Counted from the first letter of the stretch, positions 43,792 to 53,642 are shown. The stretch is DNA of 64,000 bases from Streptomyces katrae (GCF_000717655.1 NZ_JNZY01000025.1:1-64000); one strand, 5' to 3'. Notes: generated by a model from the sequence alone, not told the origin. Numbers and translations are program-made.

Positions 43792-44271
43792 ATGCCCGTC
43801 CACAACGTCCACGAACGCCTGCTGCCGATGAGCGCGGCCGAGGCCGGCGCCCTCCTGGACTCCCTCTCCGACGGGCCGGCCGACCGGCTCTGGCCGCACC
43901 GGGCCTGGTCTCCCATGGAGTTCGACCGCCCGCTCTCGGCAGGCGCGAAAGGCGGACACGGCCCGGTCCGCTACACGGTCGCCGCGTACGTCCCGGGAAC
44001 CTGGGTCCGGTTCACCTTCAGCGGTCCTCGCGGCTTCCACGGCTTTCACGAGTACGCCGTACTGCCGGTCGACGACGAGCGCACGGTGCTGCGGCACACC
44101 CTGTCCATGCGGGTCACCGGAATCGCCCGGCTGAGCTGGCCGCTGGCCTACCGCTGGCTGCACGACGCACTGCTGGAGGACAGCCTCGACCGCGCCGAGC
44201 ACCCGGCCCGGCGCGCCCACTGGTCCCCGTACGTCCGGCTGCTCATGGCTATCGCCCCCAAGGAACACTGA
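43792..44271 (+). CDS. SRPBCC/DUF2867-like lipid-binding-fold protein
   Basis: 159 residues with a perfect GAAGGAG before the ATG. GGHGPVRYTVAAYVPGTWVR, FTFSGPRGFHGFHEYAVLPV and RTVLRHTLSMRVTGIARLSW show the START-like beta-sheet cavity fold used to bind hydrophobic small molecules. There are no catalytic residues I can name. Presumably repressed by the adjacent TetR protein and involved in binding or modifying that regulator's ligand (inference). Confidence 0.75.
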   Translation: MPVHNVHERLLPMSAAEAGALLDSLSDGPADRLWPHRAWSPMEFDRPLSAGAKGGHGPVRYTVAAYVPGTWVRFTFSGPRGFHGFHEYAVLPVDDERTVLRHTLSMRVTGIARLSWPLAYRWLHDALLEDSLDRAEHPARRAHWSPYVRLLMAIAPKEH

Positions 44272-44414
44272 CGGACCCGGACCCCCGCTCCCGGCAAGGC
44301 GCGAGAGACGCGACCCGTTTCCTGCGACCGGGAAGGCAACGGGGGACGTCCGGGCGGTTCCCCGACCGGAGGACGCGTGGTGCTGCCACCCGGCCCGGCC
44401 GCGCATGCGGACGT

Positions 44415-46127
44415 TCAGTTCACCGGAATGATGTCGGGGGCGCCGAGCCGCACGGCGTCGGCGGTCCGGTCGTCCGGCTGTTGCTGGGCTTCGCGCTCGG
44501 CGGCCACGCGCTTGAGGTAGTGGTCGACCTCGCGGTCCTGGTGCGCCCGGTCCCATCCCAGGTGGGGCGCCATCAGCCGGGCCACGGTCGGCGCCGCGTC
44601 CACTCCGCGGTCCCAGGACTCGATGGAGATGCGGGTGCGCCGGGCGAGGACGTCCTCCAAGTGGCGGGCTCCCTCGTGGGTCACCGCGTACACGGCCTCG
44701 ACTTTCAGGTAGTCGTCGGAGCTCGGCAGTGCCTCGCCGAGCGCGGGGTCGGCCGCCACCAGAGCGAGCAGTTCGGGCGCCAGGGAGCCGTAGCGGTTCA
44801 GGAAGTGCTCGATGCGGGCGACATGGAGCCCGGAGCACTCGGCGAGGCGGCGCCGCGAGTTCCACAGTGCCGGGTAGCCGTCGGCGCCCAGCAGCGGAAC
44901 GCGGTGCGTGACGCAGTCGGGAACCTTCTCGTCCAGGCCTCGGACGGCCTCGTCGACCGCATCCTTGGCCATCACCCGGTACGTGGTGTATTTGCCGCCC
45001 GCCACCACGACGAGTCCGGGCACGGGATGGGCGACGAGGTGCTCCCGGGACAGCTTGCTGGTCTCCGCCGCCTCGCCGGACAGCAGAGGGCGTAGGCCGG
45101 CGTAGACGCCCTCGACGTCTTCGGGGACCAGGGGGGTGGTCAGGACGCTGTTGACGTGTTCCAGCAGGTAGGTGACGTCCTTGGAGCTGAGGGCGGGGTG
45201 GGCTTTGTCGAGTGTCCAGTCGGTGTCGGTGGTCCCGATGATCCAGTGCCGGCCCCAGGGGATGACGAACAGCACACTCTTCTCGGTGCGCAGGATCAGC
45301 CCGGTGCGGGAGTTGATCCGGTCACGGGGGACGAGCAGGTGGACGCCCTTGGAGGCGCGGACGTGGAACTGGCCGCGGGTGCCGGCCATGGCCTGGGTAT
45401 CGTCCGTCCACACCCCGGTCGCGTTGATGACCTGCTTGGCCCGCACCTCCGTCTCGTCGCCGCTCTCCAGGTCCGTGACGACGGCGCCGACCACCCGCTC
45501 GCCCTGTCGCAGGAAGCGGCTGACGCGCGTGCGGTTGGCGGTCAGTGCCCCGTACGAGGCGGCCGTACGGGCGAGGAACAGGGTGTGCCGGGCGTCGTCG
45601 ACCTGGGCGTCCCAGTACTGGATGGCACCCACCAGCGCGTCGGAGCGCAGGGCAGGTGCCTCGCGCAGGGCCCGGCGCCTGCTCAGGTGGCGGTGGTGGG
45701 GCAGACCTCCGGAGGTGCCGGAGGCCCGGGCCATCGCGTCGTACAGCAGCACGCCGCTGCCGACGTACGGGCGCTCCGTGACGCGGTGTTGCAGGGGGTA
45801 GAGGAACGGCACCGGACGTACCAGGTGGGGGGCCAGGAACCGGAGCATGAGGCCCCGCTCCTTGAGGGCTTCGGCGACGAGTCGGAAGTCGAGCATCTCC
45901 AGGTAGCGCAGGCCGCCGTGGATGAGTTTGCTGGAGCGGCTGGACGTACCCGAGGCCCAGTCGCGGGCTTCGACGAGTCCGACGCTCAGGCCCCGGGTGG
46001 CGGCGTCCAGGGCGGACCCGCTGCCGACGACGCCGCCTCCGACGACGAGGACGTCGAGTTCGCCCTGTCCCATGTCGGCGAGGGCCTGTGTACGGGCTTG
46101 GGGTGAGAGGGCCACTGGATCGACCAT
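44415..46127 (-). CDS. glpD: glycerol-3-phosphate dehydrogenase (FAD)
   Basis: 570 residues. FAD-binding LDVLVVGGGVVGSGSALDAA (GxGxxG), GTSSRSSKLIHGGLRYLEML (family signature) and the C-terminal cap are all present at normal length. It oxidises sn-glycerol-3-phosphate to dihydroxyacetone phosphate and feeds electrons to the quinone pool as a peripheral membrane enzyme. GAGGAGGAG precedes the ATG; upstream in-frame residues are shadow. Last gene of glpF-glpK-glpD, 37 bp after glpK. Confidence 0.96.
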   Translation of the reverse strand: MVDPVALSPQARTQALADMGQGELDVLVVGGGVVGSGSALDAATRGLSVGLVEARDWASGTSSRSSKLIHGGLRYLEMLDFRLVAEALKERGLMLRFLAPHLVRPVPFLYPLQHRVTERPYVGSGVLLYDAMARASGTSGGLPHHRHLSRRRALREAPALRSDALVGAIQYWDAQVDDARHTLFLARTAASYGALTANRTRVSRFLRQGERVVGAVVTDLESGDETEVRAKQVINATGVWTDDTQAMAGTRGQFHVRASKGVHLLVPRDRINSRTGLILRTEKSVLFVIPWGRHWIIGTTDTDWTLDKAHPALSSKDVTYLLEHVNSVLTTPLVPEDVEGVYAGLRPLLSGEAAETSKLSREHLVAHPVPGLVVVAGGKYTTYRVMAKDAVDEAVRGLDEKVPDCVTHRVPLLGADGYPALWNSRRRLAECSGLHVARIEHFLNRYGSLAPELLALVAADPALGEALPSSDDYLKVEAVYAVTHEGARHLEDVLARRTRISIESWDRGVDAAPTVARLMAPHLGWDRAHQDREVDHYLKRVAAEREAQQQPDDRTADAVRLGAPDIIPVN

Positions 46128-46164
46128 GGTCTCCTCCTCATTGCTGCGGGCGCGCGGCTGGAAC

Positions 46165-47682
46165 CTATTCGACCTTGGCCCAGTCGAGCGTGCGCTCCAC
46201 CGCCCGCTTCCAGCCCTCGTACCCTTCCGTGCGCCGCTCCTCCGACCACTCGGGGGCCCAGCGCTTGGACTCCTGCCAGTGGGTGCGCAGTTCGTCGGTG
46301 TCCCGCCAGAAGCCGGTGGCGAGCCCGGCCGCGTAGGCGGCGCCGAGCGCGGTCGTCTCGGCGACAACGGGACGGCTGACCGGTACGCCGAGCACATCGG
46401 CCTGGGTCTGCATGCACAGGTCGTTGGCCGTGACTCCACCGTCGACCTTGAGCACGTCGAGGTGGACGCCGGAGTCCTGCTCCATGGCTTCCACCACGTC
46501 GCGGGTCTGGTAGCAGATGGCCTCCAGGGTGGCCCGCGCCAGGTGGCCGTTGTCGTGGTAGCGGGCCAGACCGACGATCGCGCCGCGGGCGTCGGAGCGC
46601 CAGTACGGCGCGAACAGGCCGGAGAAGGCGGGCACGAAGTAGATGCCGCCGCTGTCCTCGACGGTGCTGGCCAGGCGCTCGCTCTCGGCGGCGTCGCCGA
46701 TGATCTTCAACTGGTCGCGCAGCCATTGCACGGCCGAGCCGGTGACCGCGATGGATCCTTCGAGTGCGTAGATCGCGGGGCTGTCGCCGAACTGGTACGC
46801 CACGGTGGTCAGGAGGCCGTGCTGCGAGCGGACCAGTTCCGTCCCGGTGTTGAGCACCAGGAAGTTGCCGGTTCCGTACGTGTTCTTCGCCTCGCCGGGC
46901 GCGTAGCAGACCTGCCCGACGGTGGCCGCCTGCTGGTCGCCGAGGACACCGGTGATGGGGATGGCCTGGCGCAGCGGCCTGGAGGTGCGGGTCTGTCCGT
47001 ACGCCTCGGGGTGGGAGGACGGGTTGATGGTGGGCAGCATGGCCCGGGGTACGCCGAAGAATCCGAGCAGTTCGTCGTCCCAGTCGAGGGTCTCCAGGTC
47101 CATGAGCATGGTGCGGCTGGCGTTGGTGACGTCGGTGGCGTGGATGCCGCCGTCGGGGCCTCCGGTGAGGTTCCACAGCACCCAGCAGTCGGTGTTGCCG
47201 AAGAGGGCGTGGCCCTGCTCGGCGGCCTCCCGCACGCCGTCGACGTTCTCCAGGATCCATTGGATCTTGCCCCCGGAGAAGTAGGTGGCCGGTGGCAGCC
47301 CCGCTTTACGGCGGATGACGTCGCCCTGGCCGCCACGCTCCAGTGCCGCGGCGATGGAGTCGGTACGGGTGTCCTGCCAGACGATGGCGTTGTAGTACGG
47401 GCGCCCGGTGCGGGGGTCCCAGACGACGGTCGTCTCGCGCTGGTTGGTGATGCCGACGGCCGCCAGGTCGGAGGCGTCGAGGTTTCCGTGCCGGAGGGCG
47501 TTCTGGATCACCGAGTTGGTGCGTTCCCAGATCTCCACCGGGTCGTGTTCGACCCACCCCGAGCGCGGGAGGATCTGCGAGTGCTCCAGCTGGTGCCGCG
47601 CCACCTCGCTGCCAGCATGGTCGAAGATCATGAAGCGGGTGCTCGTGGTCCCCTGGTCCACTGCGCCGACGAAATCAGCCAT
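46165..47682 (-). CDS. glpK: glycerol kinase
   Basis: 505 residues. [20 protein letters not shown] is the phosphate-1/glycerol-binding start of the FGGY family. [40 protein letters not shown] and [20 protein letters not shown] are further signatures. It phosphorylates glycerol with ATP to give sn-glycerol-3-phosphate for GlpD. The AGGAAGG ribosome site fixes the start. Middle gene of the operon, 83 bp after glpF. Confidence 0.96.
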   Translation of the reverse strand: MADFVGAVDQGTTSTRFMIFDHAGSEVARHQLEHSQILPRSGWVEHDPVEIWERTNSVIQNALRHGNLDASDLAAVGITNQRETTVVWDPRTGRPYYNAIVWQDTRTDSIAAALERGGQGDVIRRKAGLPPATYFSGGKIQWILENVDGVREAAEQGHALFGNTDCWVLWNLTGGPDGGIHATDVTNASRTMLMDLETLDWDDELLGFFGVPRAMLPTINPSSHPEAYGQTRTSRPLRQAIPITGVLGDQQAATVGQVCYAPGEAKNTYGTGNFLVLNTGTELVRSQHGLLTTVAYQFGDSPAIYALEGSIAVTGSAVQWLRDQLKIIGDAAESERLASTVEDSGGIYFVPAFSGLFAPYWRSDARGAIVGLARYHDNGHLARATLEAICYQTRDVVEAMEQDSGVHLDVLKVDGGVTANDLCMQTQADVLGVPVSRPVVAETTALGAAYAAGLATGFWRDTDELRTHWQESKRWAPEWSEERRTEGYEGWKRAVERTLDWAKVE

Positions 47683-47765
47683 GGGGTGCCGCCTTCCTTT
47701 GGGATGCCGTGCGGGGGGCTGCCGTCCGGGGACGGAACGGGCTGTGACCGCCGCCCCGGATCGCG

Positions 47766-48614
47766 TCAGCTCTCGTCCGGTGTCGGTACGCGTCCGGGGG
47801 GCTCCGGTTCGGCGGTCGGCAGGAACCTGCCGATGAAGAACTTGTAGAGACCGGCTCCCAGGAGACCGCCGATCAGCGGGCCGACGATCGGCACCCAGAA
47901 GTAGAAGTTGCCGTACTGATCCCTCCATGCCGTGCCGTACCCGGTGAGGAAGCTGGCCAGCCGGGGGCCGAGGTCACGGGCGGGGTTGATCGCGTACCCG
48001 GCATTGGTGCCCCAGGCCATGCCGATCGCCACGACGATCAGGCCGACGATGAACGGGGCGAGGTTCGCACCCGGAGGCGTGTTGAGCAGGTCCGTCACCG
48101 CGAGGATCAGCAGGAGCAGGATCGCGGTGCCGATGATCTGGTCGCGCAGTGCGCCCCACTCGGTCACCGGCAGATTCGGATTTCCGTTGGCCGGCAGCGT
48201 GGAGAAGACACCCTGCGTCTTGATGGTGTGGCCAGGGTCGGCCTTCGCCAGCGCCTCGGTGTAGTTCCAGCGGACGATCAGCGCGGCGACGAAGGCGCCG
48301 GCAATCTGGGCCAGCGCGTACGGGGCCACTCTGCTCCACGGGAAGCCCTTGAAGGCGGCCAAGGCGACGGTCACCGCGGGATTGAGGTGGGCGCCGCTCA
48401 GCCTTGCCGCGACGTAGACGCCCAGGGTCACGCCGAGACCCCAGGCCCAGGCGATGCTGTCGTGGTTTCCGAGGCCGCCCGCGGGGTCCGTCAAGGCTCC
48501 GCCGGCGACCACCTGGGCCACGACACCACAGCCGAAGAGTATGAGGATCATGGTGCCGGCGAATTCGGCCGAGAGTTCACCGACCAGCCCTGGTGCTTTC
48601 AGGCGCTCCTTCAT
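47766..48614 (-). CDS. glpF: glycerol uptake facilitator (aquaglyceroporin)
   Basis: 282 residues and six membrane helices plus the two half-helices. The first pore motif is [13 protein letters not shown] and the second is [13 protein letters not shown]; the Asp after NPAR marks glycerol-conducting members. It passively admits glycerol, which GlpK traps by phosphorylation. First gene of the leftward glp operon, divergent from dhaK across a spacer with a perfect 36-bp palindrome. Confidence 0.95.
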   Translation of the reverse strand: MKERLKAPGLVGELSAEFAGTMILILFGCGVVAQVVAGGALTDPAGGLGNHDSIAWAWGLGVTLGVYVAARLSGAHLNPAVTVALAAFKGFPWSRVAPYALAQIAGAFVAALIVRWNYTEALAKADPGHTIKTQGVFSTLPANGNPNLPVTEWGALRDQIIGTAILLLLILAVTDLLNTPPGANLAPFIVGLIVVAIGMAWGTNAGYAINPARDLGPRLASFLTGYGTAWRDQYGNFYFWVPIVGPLIGGLLGAGLYKFFIGRFLPTAEPEPPGRVPTPDES

Positions 48615-48779
48615 GGGTGCCCGCTTCCCGCCGGTCCGAAGACCGGCATTCGACTGCCCCGAGCCCACGGTTCAGCGTAAGACGGGTCGCCCGTACCGGA
48701 AAGGCGGAGCGGGGCCGACCCTGCGGAAGCCAGTGCCCGCACGGCATCTGGGGCCTTCTCCGGGGCATCGTCCGAGTAC

Positions 48780-48815
48780 CCGCGGATCTCCGCGAGTACT
48801 CGCGGAGATCCGCGG
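48780..48815. promoter_or_regulatory. perfect 36-bp palindrome in the glpF-dhaK spacer
   Basis: The left half is CCGCGGATCTCCGCGAGT and the right half is its exact reverse complement, centred between 48797 and 48798 with no loop. It lies 166 bp before glpF and 121 bp before dhaK, so it is more likely an operator for both than a terminator. Confidence 0.7.
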
Positions 48816-48935
48816 TGCGGCAGCACACTGTTCGTAGGGCGTGCCCTCACGGACGCGCCTGGCCCGCGCGCGGTGATCTGTGCTCCGTCACGGTGCCGGA
48901 CCACTGACCCGCCGGCTCCGACCGGGAGGCACCCG

Positions 48936-49940
48936 ATGAAGATGCTGATCAACAGTCCCCAGACCGTGGTCGCCGATGCCCTGCGGGGGCTGGCTGCGGC
49001 CCACCCGGAACTGGAGGTGGACGCCGACGCCCGGGTCGTCGTACGGCGTGACGCGCGGCAGGGCGGGCGGGTCGGCCTCGTCTCCGGTGGCGGCTCCGGA
49101 CACGAGCCCCTGCATGCCGGCTTCGTCGGACACGGAATGCTGTCCGCCGCCTGCCCGGGCGAGGTGTTCACTTCCCCCGTGCCCGACCAGATGGTGCGTG
49201 CGGCCAAGGCCGTGGACTCAGGCCAAGGGGTACTGTTCGTCGTCAAGAATTACACCGGGGACGTACTGAACTTCGACATGGCCGCTGAGCTCGCCGAAGA
49301 AGACGGAATCCGGGTCGAGCGGGTGCTGGTCAACGACGACGTCGCCGTGACCGACAGCCTCTACACCGCCGGGCGCCGCGGCACGGGAGCCACGCTCTTC
49401 GTCGAGAAGATCGCCGGTGCGGCGGCGGAGGAAGGCGCGCCGCTGGAGCAGGTCGCCGCAGTCGCCCGGCGGGTCAACGAGGCCTCGGGCAGCTTCGGCG
49501 TGGCGCTGAGCGCCTGCACCACCCCCGCCAAGGGAAGCCCCACCTTCGACCTGCCCGACGGCGAGCTGGAGCTGGGCATCGGAATCCACGGTGAGCCGGG
49601 CCGGGAGCGGCGCCCGATGATGCCGGCAGGGGAGATCGCGGAGGTCGCGGTGGGTTCTGTGCTGGAGGACATGGCGAACGCGGCTCCGGTTGACGGGCCG
49701 GTACTGGCCCTGGTGAACGGGATGGGCGCGACGCCGCTGCTGGAGCTGTACGGCTTCCACGCGGAGGTGGCCCGGGTGCTGGCGGCTCGGGGCGTTCCGG
49801 TGGCCCGGACCCTCGTGGGGAACTACGTCACCTCGCTGGACATGGCCGGATGCTCGGTGACGCTGTGCCGGGCCGACGAGGAAATGCTGCGGCTGTGGGA
49901 CGCACCGGTGCAGACGGCAGCGCTGCGCTGGGGTCGCTGA
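48936..49940 (+). CDS. dhaK: dihydroxyacetone kinase, DhaK subunit
   Basis: 334 residues. GLVSGGGSGHEPLHAGFVGH is the substrate-binding block. The active-site His that forms a hemiaminal with dihydroxyacetone is in GIGIHGEPG. The full DhaK domain is present, but the ATP-binding DhaL or the phosphotransfer DhaM subunit, normally encoded next door, is not: the next gene is an unrelated secreted protein. It would need DhaL from elsewhere, or act as a binding protein or regulator. GGGAGG upstream of the ATG. Confidence 0.92.
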   Translation: MKMLINSPQTVVADALRGLAAAHPELEVDADARVVVRRDARQGGRVGLVSGGGSGHEPLHAGFVGHGMLSAACPGEVFTSPVPDQMVRAAKAVDSGQGVLFVVKNYTGDVLNFDMAAELAEEDGIRVERVLVNDDVAVTDSLYTAGRRGTGATLFVEKIAGAAAEEGAPLEQVAAVARRVNEASGSFGVALSACTTPAKGSPTFDLPDGELELGIGIHGEPGRERRPMMPAGEIAEVAVGSVLEDMANAAPVDGPVLALVNGMGATPLLELYGFHAEVARVLAARGVPVARTLVGNYVTSLDMAGCSVTLCRADEEMLRLWDAPVQTAALRWGR

Positions 49941-50131
49941 CTCCGAGGCCACCCGCGGCCGGCTCCAGTACGCCACCCAGCCTGTGACCAGCAGGACCGA
50001 CGAGTGCGGGCCTGGACCCCTCCGGGAGGTTTCCCCGACAGGGCTCCTTCCTCCCCGGTGACGTCAGGGTCGTGCACCGGCAGAAGTCCGCCGTCTGGGC
50101 GTGTGGGTTGCTGTGGCTGAGCCTTCGTTCA

Positions 50132-50169
50132 GGTCAGGGCCTGCACCACGCGTGGCGCAGGCCCTGACC
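50132..50169. terminator. hairpin between convergent genes
   Basis: Perfect arms GGTCAGGGCCTGC (50132-50144) and GCAGGCCCTGACC (50157-50169), with an inner CCACGCGTGG. It serves dhaK and/or the beta-helix gene. Confidence 0.85.
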
Positions 50170-50180
50170 GACGGGCTCGC

Positions 50181-51515
50181 TCAGCCTGTGCAGCCGGCCA
50201 CGCTGCCGGGCGGGGCGCAGTTGTTCGGGCGGTTGCCCGTGACGCGGCTGCTGGTCAGCGTTACGGCGCCCAGCGCGGCTTCGTTGAAGATGCCGCCGCC
50301 GTCGGCGCTCCCGCCGGAAGCCTTTGCGGTGTTCGCTTTGACGGGACTCCGGTCCAGGGCGGTCGTGCTGTCCGCGCCGTTGAAGACACCGGCGCCCCGC
50401 GCGGTGCCGCCTGGTGCGTCGGCGGTGTTGCCGCTGACCGGAGTGCCGGTCACCGTTGCCGTCCCACCGAGGGCATTGCGCAGGCCGCCGCCTTCGACGG
50501 TGCCGTTGGATGCGCTGGCGCTGTTGTCGCTGATGGAAGTGTTTTTCAATTCCAGCCCCGCCCGGTTGGTGATCCCGGCGCCTCCCACGATGCCCGCTCG
50601 AGAATCGACGCGGTTCTTGTCCACGGAGCCGCCGGTCACGGTGAGGCTGCCTGCATTGCCGATGCCGCCGCCCCGCGCGAACCCTCCGCCCGTGTTGGTC
50701 GCCGTATTGGCGCTGATCTCCGTCTTGGTCAGGGAGGCGTCGCCGAAGTTGTTCAGTCCGCCGCCGACCGCCTGCAGACCAGTCGCGGTAGCAGTGTTGC
50801 GGGTGATGGTGCCGTGTTTCACGGTGAGGGTGGCGAAGTTGCTCATCCCTGCGCCGATGGCCTGCCCGGAGCCGGTGTTGGTGGCCGCATTGCGGTCGAT
50901 CCGCGTGTCGGTGAGCGTGGCCGTGCCCTCATTGTGGATGCCACCGCCCAGCACCGCGTCACCGACGCTGCCCGTGGCGGTGTTGCCGGTCACCCGGCTG
51001 GCACGCAACGCCAGCGTTCCTGCGTTGAGGATGCCACCGCCGCAGACCAGGTCGGGTGCGCTCGGGCAATCGGCGGCATCGGCGGTCCTTCCCCCGGCGA
51101 TCGTGATCCTTTCCAGAGTGAGGTTCCCTTCCCCTGACACGGCGAGGATGCGGAAGTCCGGCGTCGCGACCCGCGAGCTTCGTTTGATCGTGCTTCCGTT
51201 GCCTTGGATGGTGATCTCGGTGGTGATCAGCGGCAGGCCGTTGGCGTCGTCGCTGCTGTCCGGTGCCGTGAGGGTGTACGTGCACTTGTGGGCCAGGCGC
51301 AGTGTGTCGGCGTTCGGTGAGTCGTTGGCTTTCTTGATCGCCTCGACGAGCGCCGGGACTGAGCATGGGACGTGCTTTTCGGCGGCGTGGGCGAGCGGGG
51401 CCGGGAGCGCCGCCACACAGCCGGCTGCCAGGCCGGCCGCGGCCAGGAGGTGGCCCGGGTACGGTCGACGGAGACCGAGGAGCGGACCTTTCGTTCGGAA
51501 GTTCTGCCAGGACAT
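50181..51515 (-). CDS. secreted right-handed beta-helix repeat protein
   Basis: 444 residues. The signal region (LLAAAGLAAGCVAALPAPLA) ends at HAAEK. The body is a long run of ~22-30-residue rungs of the GGGIxNxGxLTxxxSxVxxN type (CGGGILNAGTLALRASRVTG; GGGLNNFGDASLTKTEISAN), as in polymorphic-membrane-protein/pectate-lyase-like beta-helices. No catalytic Asp cluster is obvious, so a structural or adhesive role fits better than a polysaccharide lyase. GAGGAGGAA selects the second ATG. It ends with a Cys pair (NNCAPPGSVAGC). Confidence 0.85.
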   Translation of the reverse strand: MSWQNFRTKGPLLGLRRPYPGHLLAAAGLAAGCVAALPAPLAHAAEKHVPCSVPALVEAIKKANDSPNADTLRLAHKCTYTLTAPDSSDDANGLPLITTEITIQGNGSTIKRSSRVATPDFRILAVSGEGNLTLERITIAGGRTADAADCPSAPDLVCGGGILNAGTLALRASRVTGNTATGSVGDAVLGGGIHNEGTATLTDTRIDRNAATNTGSGQAIGAGMSNFATLTVKHGTITRNTATATGLQAVGGGLNNFGDASLTKTEISANTATNTGGGFARGGGIGNAGSLTVTGGSVDKNRVDSRAGIVGGAGITNRAGLELKNTSISDNSASASNGTVEGGGLRNALGGTATVTGTPVSGNTADAPGGTARGAGVFNGADSTTALDRSPVKANTAKASGGSADGGGIFNEAALGAVTLTSSRVTGNRPNNCAPPGSVAGCTG

Positions 51516-52143
51516 CGGGGATTCCTCCTCATGCACCAGGAGGCGCCCCCTCGGACGCGCTCCACAGAGCGACCCCGGTCCGTCCTGCCGCAGACCGTCG
51601 ACAAGGGGCGCCGGAACCAGCCGACCACGTCCGTCGCGCGTAGCTCCCCTTGGGCTTCCCTGACGTCGCCGTATTCATCCGATGAGCGCACTCGGTGTCG
51701 GCTCGGCGGGGGCCCGACGTCCCGCGAGGGGTCCGCCGCCACGTCGATGGGGACGCTGGTGGACTTCACACGGGCGGTGGCCGCGACACCGACCGCGAGT
51801 CGCCGGCGAGGCTCTGGCCGCCCTCTGCGTCAGCCGCTGTCTACGGCGACTTCCGCCCACCACCCCACGGGCCGGAACCCGTGTGACGGCCCCGCTCTCG
51901 ATGGTCCCGGTCACAGTCACCAGCCATGCCCTGATTGACAGCCGGATCATCTGCTCGGCGACGGCCGGGGCCTCCTTGGTTCAGCCCGGTCGACGGGCAC
52001 CCTCGAGCGGGCGTTTCGACTGCCGCACCGATGCCCCGGTCACTGGTTCGGCCCATCGATCGTGACGGGCAGGCGGCTCGGACGGTTGTGGGGGACGTCC
52101 GTGCCGTACTCCCTGCGGCAGGTATGAGTTCAAGGAGATCTCC
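51516..52143. other. intergenic, nothing firm
   Basis: Spacer between the divergent beta-helix and chaplin genes. A short plus-strand stretch, MGTLVDFTRAVAATP (51750), looks coding-like but has no family and soon loses frame. No repeat or RNA seen. Confidence 0.4.
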
Positions 52144-52434
52144 ATGTTTCGTATCGCCAAGGCCGTAGCCGTTACCGCCGCCGCTGGCGCTGTCCTGGCA
52201 GGCGGGGCCGGCATGGCCGCCGCCGACGCCACCGCCGAGGGCGCTGCCATCGGCTCCCCCGGTGTCCTGTCCGGCAACGTCCTCCAGGCGCCCATCCACA
52301 TCCCGATCAACATCTGCGGCAACTCCGTCAACATCGTCGGCATCCTTAACCCTGCCTTCGGAAACGTGTGCATCAACGACGGCGGAGACTTCAAGGACGG
52401 CCACAAGAAGGCCGACCACAACGGCGAGAACTGA
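52144..52434 (+). CDS. short chaplin (hydrophobic surface protein)
   Basis: 96 residues after AAGGAGAT. A Sec signal (MFRIAKAVAVTAAAGAVLAG) ends at AAADA. One chaplin domain follows: GSPGVLSGNVLQAPIHIPIN, then ICGNSVNIVGILNPAFGNVC, with the two conserved Cys and the beta-aggregating NxxxV pattern. Short chaplins are exported, form amyloid-like films and lower surface tension so aerial hyphae can rise. The C-terminal tail GDFKDGHKKADHNGEN is longer and more charged than usual. No sortase motif. Confidence 0.92.
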   Translation: MFRIAKAVAVTAAAGAVLAGGAGMAAADATAEGAAIGSPGVLSGNVLQAPIHIPINICGNSVNIVGILNPAFGNVCINDGGDFKDGHKKADHNGEN

Positions 52435-52520
52435 CAGCACCAGAGCCTGAACCCGGCGCGCTCATCGCGCCGTACGGCCAGCGCCGCCGTCGAAAGCAGC
52501 CGCAGCGCACAGCCCCGCAC

Positions 52521-52557
52521 AGATCGGCCTCCCCCGTCCTCCGGGGGAGGCCGATCT
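52521..52557 (+). terminator. chaplin terminator
   Basis: 16-bp arms AGATCGGCCTCCCCCG and CGGGGGAGGCCGATCT with a 5-base loop. Confidence 0.9.
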
Positions 52558-52624
52558 CATGACGAGATCCAGTGATGTTCCACATCGGCCCGTCTCGTGT
52601 ACGGAGGGGGCTCTTTGTCCGGCG

Positions 52625-52805
52625 CAGCCTCGGCGCCCGCCTGGGCGGACGTGTCCGAGCTGGCCCGTGCTCGCCTGGATCGGCTTCACCGTGGCCCTGC
52701 TGATCGGAGAGCTCCCCTTCCCCGGCCCGGCCCACGTCGTGCACACCAAAGCCGCGTTCCTGCTCGGTTCGCTCATAGCTGCAGCCTGGCCACACCGTGC
52801 ACGAT
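52625..52805 (+). pseudogene. nhaA: Na+/H+ antiporter NhaA C-terminal remnant
   Basis: WADVSELA, then after a shift WIGFTVALLIGELPFPGPAH and VVHTKAAFLLGSLIAAAWPH. These are the last two helices of NhaA (GIGFTVSLLIGxLAF...VKAAVLLGSL). The transport core with the paired aspartates is gone. Confidence 0.6.
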
Positions 52806-52873
52806 GCCGCCCGTCGCATCCTCGGGAATGCTGCCCGGACCGAAGTACGGGCGTTACCGGCGGCAACGTATCG

Positions 52874-53047
52874 ATGAGCATCACGGTCGGCAGTCGCTTC
52901 GCGGTGGTCGACGGCAGGGACGCGACGGGCTGGGGCTGGAGCGTGGAGCGCGGTGTCGGCGACGGCGACGGATTCGCCCGACGCGAGCACGGCGCGAAGA
53001 CCCTCGAGGAAGCCCTCCGTGGCGTCCGCGGGAAGATCGGCTCCTGA
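52874..53047 (+). CDS. small hypothetical protein
   Basis: 57 residues, MSITVGSRFAVVDGRDATGW through AKTLEEALRGVRGKIGS. A beta-hairpin then a helix, charged and probably cytosolic. No ribosome site stands out. The call rests on composition and a clean end. Confidence 0.4.
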   Translation: MSITVGSRFAVVDGRDATGWGWSVERGVGDGDGFARREHGAKTLEEALRGVRGKIGS

Positions 53048-53170
53048 CGAGTCCCCCGCCGTCTGGGCCGGCAAGCGCTTCGCAGGGTCCCAACCCTCCT
53101 GCGCCGTGCAACAGACCACGCAACGGGGGCCTTTGACTCAAGCAGATCCAGGGTGCAGCCGGTGTGCAGC

Positions 53171-53383
53171 TCAGGTTTCGACGTAGGCCACGATCGTGAT
53201 GGTCCGCAGGGCAGTGACGTGGTAGATGACGCGTACCCGTCGGTCTCGTCCGCGTAGTCGACGCAGCAGGGTGCCGGGCACCTCGGTGCCGAGCTTGACG
53301 CTGACGGCGACGATCGCCCGGTCCAAGCGGTGCGTCTCGTTCGTGGTGAGCTCGGCGAGCTGGGTGAGCGCCGGCTCCACCAT
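53171..53383 (-). CDS. RelE/ParE-like toxin candidate
   Basis: 70 residues. ALTQLAELTTNETHRLDRAI gives the two N-terminal helices; GTLLRRLRGRDRRVRVIYHV and TALRTITIVAYVET give the basic beta-sheet of the RelE fold, with several Arg where mRNA-cleaving members have theirs. It starts 28 bp after the preceding gene's stop in the same direction, the usual antitoxin-toxin order. The frame is open upstream, so the exact N-terminus is uncertain. The activity (ribosome-dependent RNase or gyrase poison) cannot be read from sequence. Confidence 0.65.
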   Translation of the reverse strand: MVEPALTQLAELTTNETHRLDRAIVAVSVKLGTEVPGTLLRRLRGRDRRVRVIYHVTALRTITIVAYVET

Positions 53384-53411
53384 GACGACGCGCGAGCGAC
53401 GCGCGGCGTGT

Positions 53412-53642
53412 TCAGGCGCTACGGGGCTGCTCGTCCGCGAGACGGGCTAGATGGGCGTCGCGAGCGGTCTCCCACAGCACGCCGCTCTCCGGGGACGGGT
53501 AGCCGTTCGCGGCGATGTCCTCGAGCACCGAGGCGAGGACGTCGACCTTCGCTCGCTGGTCAGCCGCGTACGCGAGGACGGACGCGGCGGCGAGCTCGTC
53601 GAGGGGCTGGCGTTCGGGCACGGGGGCCGGCTGCTGGCTCAT
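53412..53642 (-). CDS. putative antitoxin
   Basis: 76 residues from MSQQPAPVPERQPLDELAAA. CCCAGGAG upstream favours this ATG over one seven codons earlier. A long acidic helix (ASVLAYAADQRAKVDVLASV) is followed by a flexible tail, as in antitoxins that wrap a RelE toxin. No clear DNA-binding motif. Role assigned from position before the RelE-like gene. Confidence 0.55.
   Translation of the reverse strand: MSQQPAPVPERQPLDELAAASVLAYAADQRAKVDVLASVLEDIAANGYPSPESGVLWETARDAHLARLADEQPRSA

Noticed and set aside
45156..47847. Long plus-strand frames opposite glpD and glpK
   Set aside because: Antisense shadows of unmistakable GlpD/GlpK proteins; no domain in the translations.
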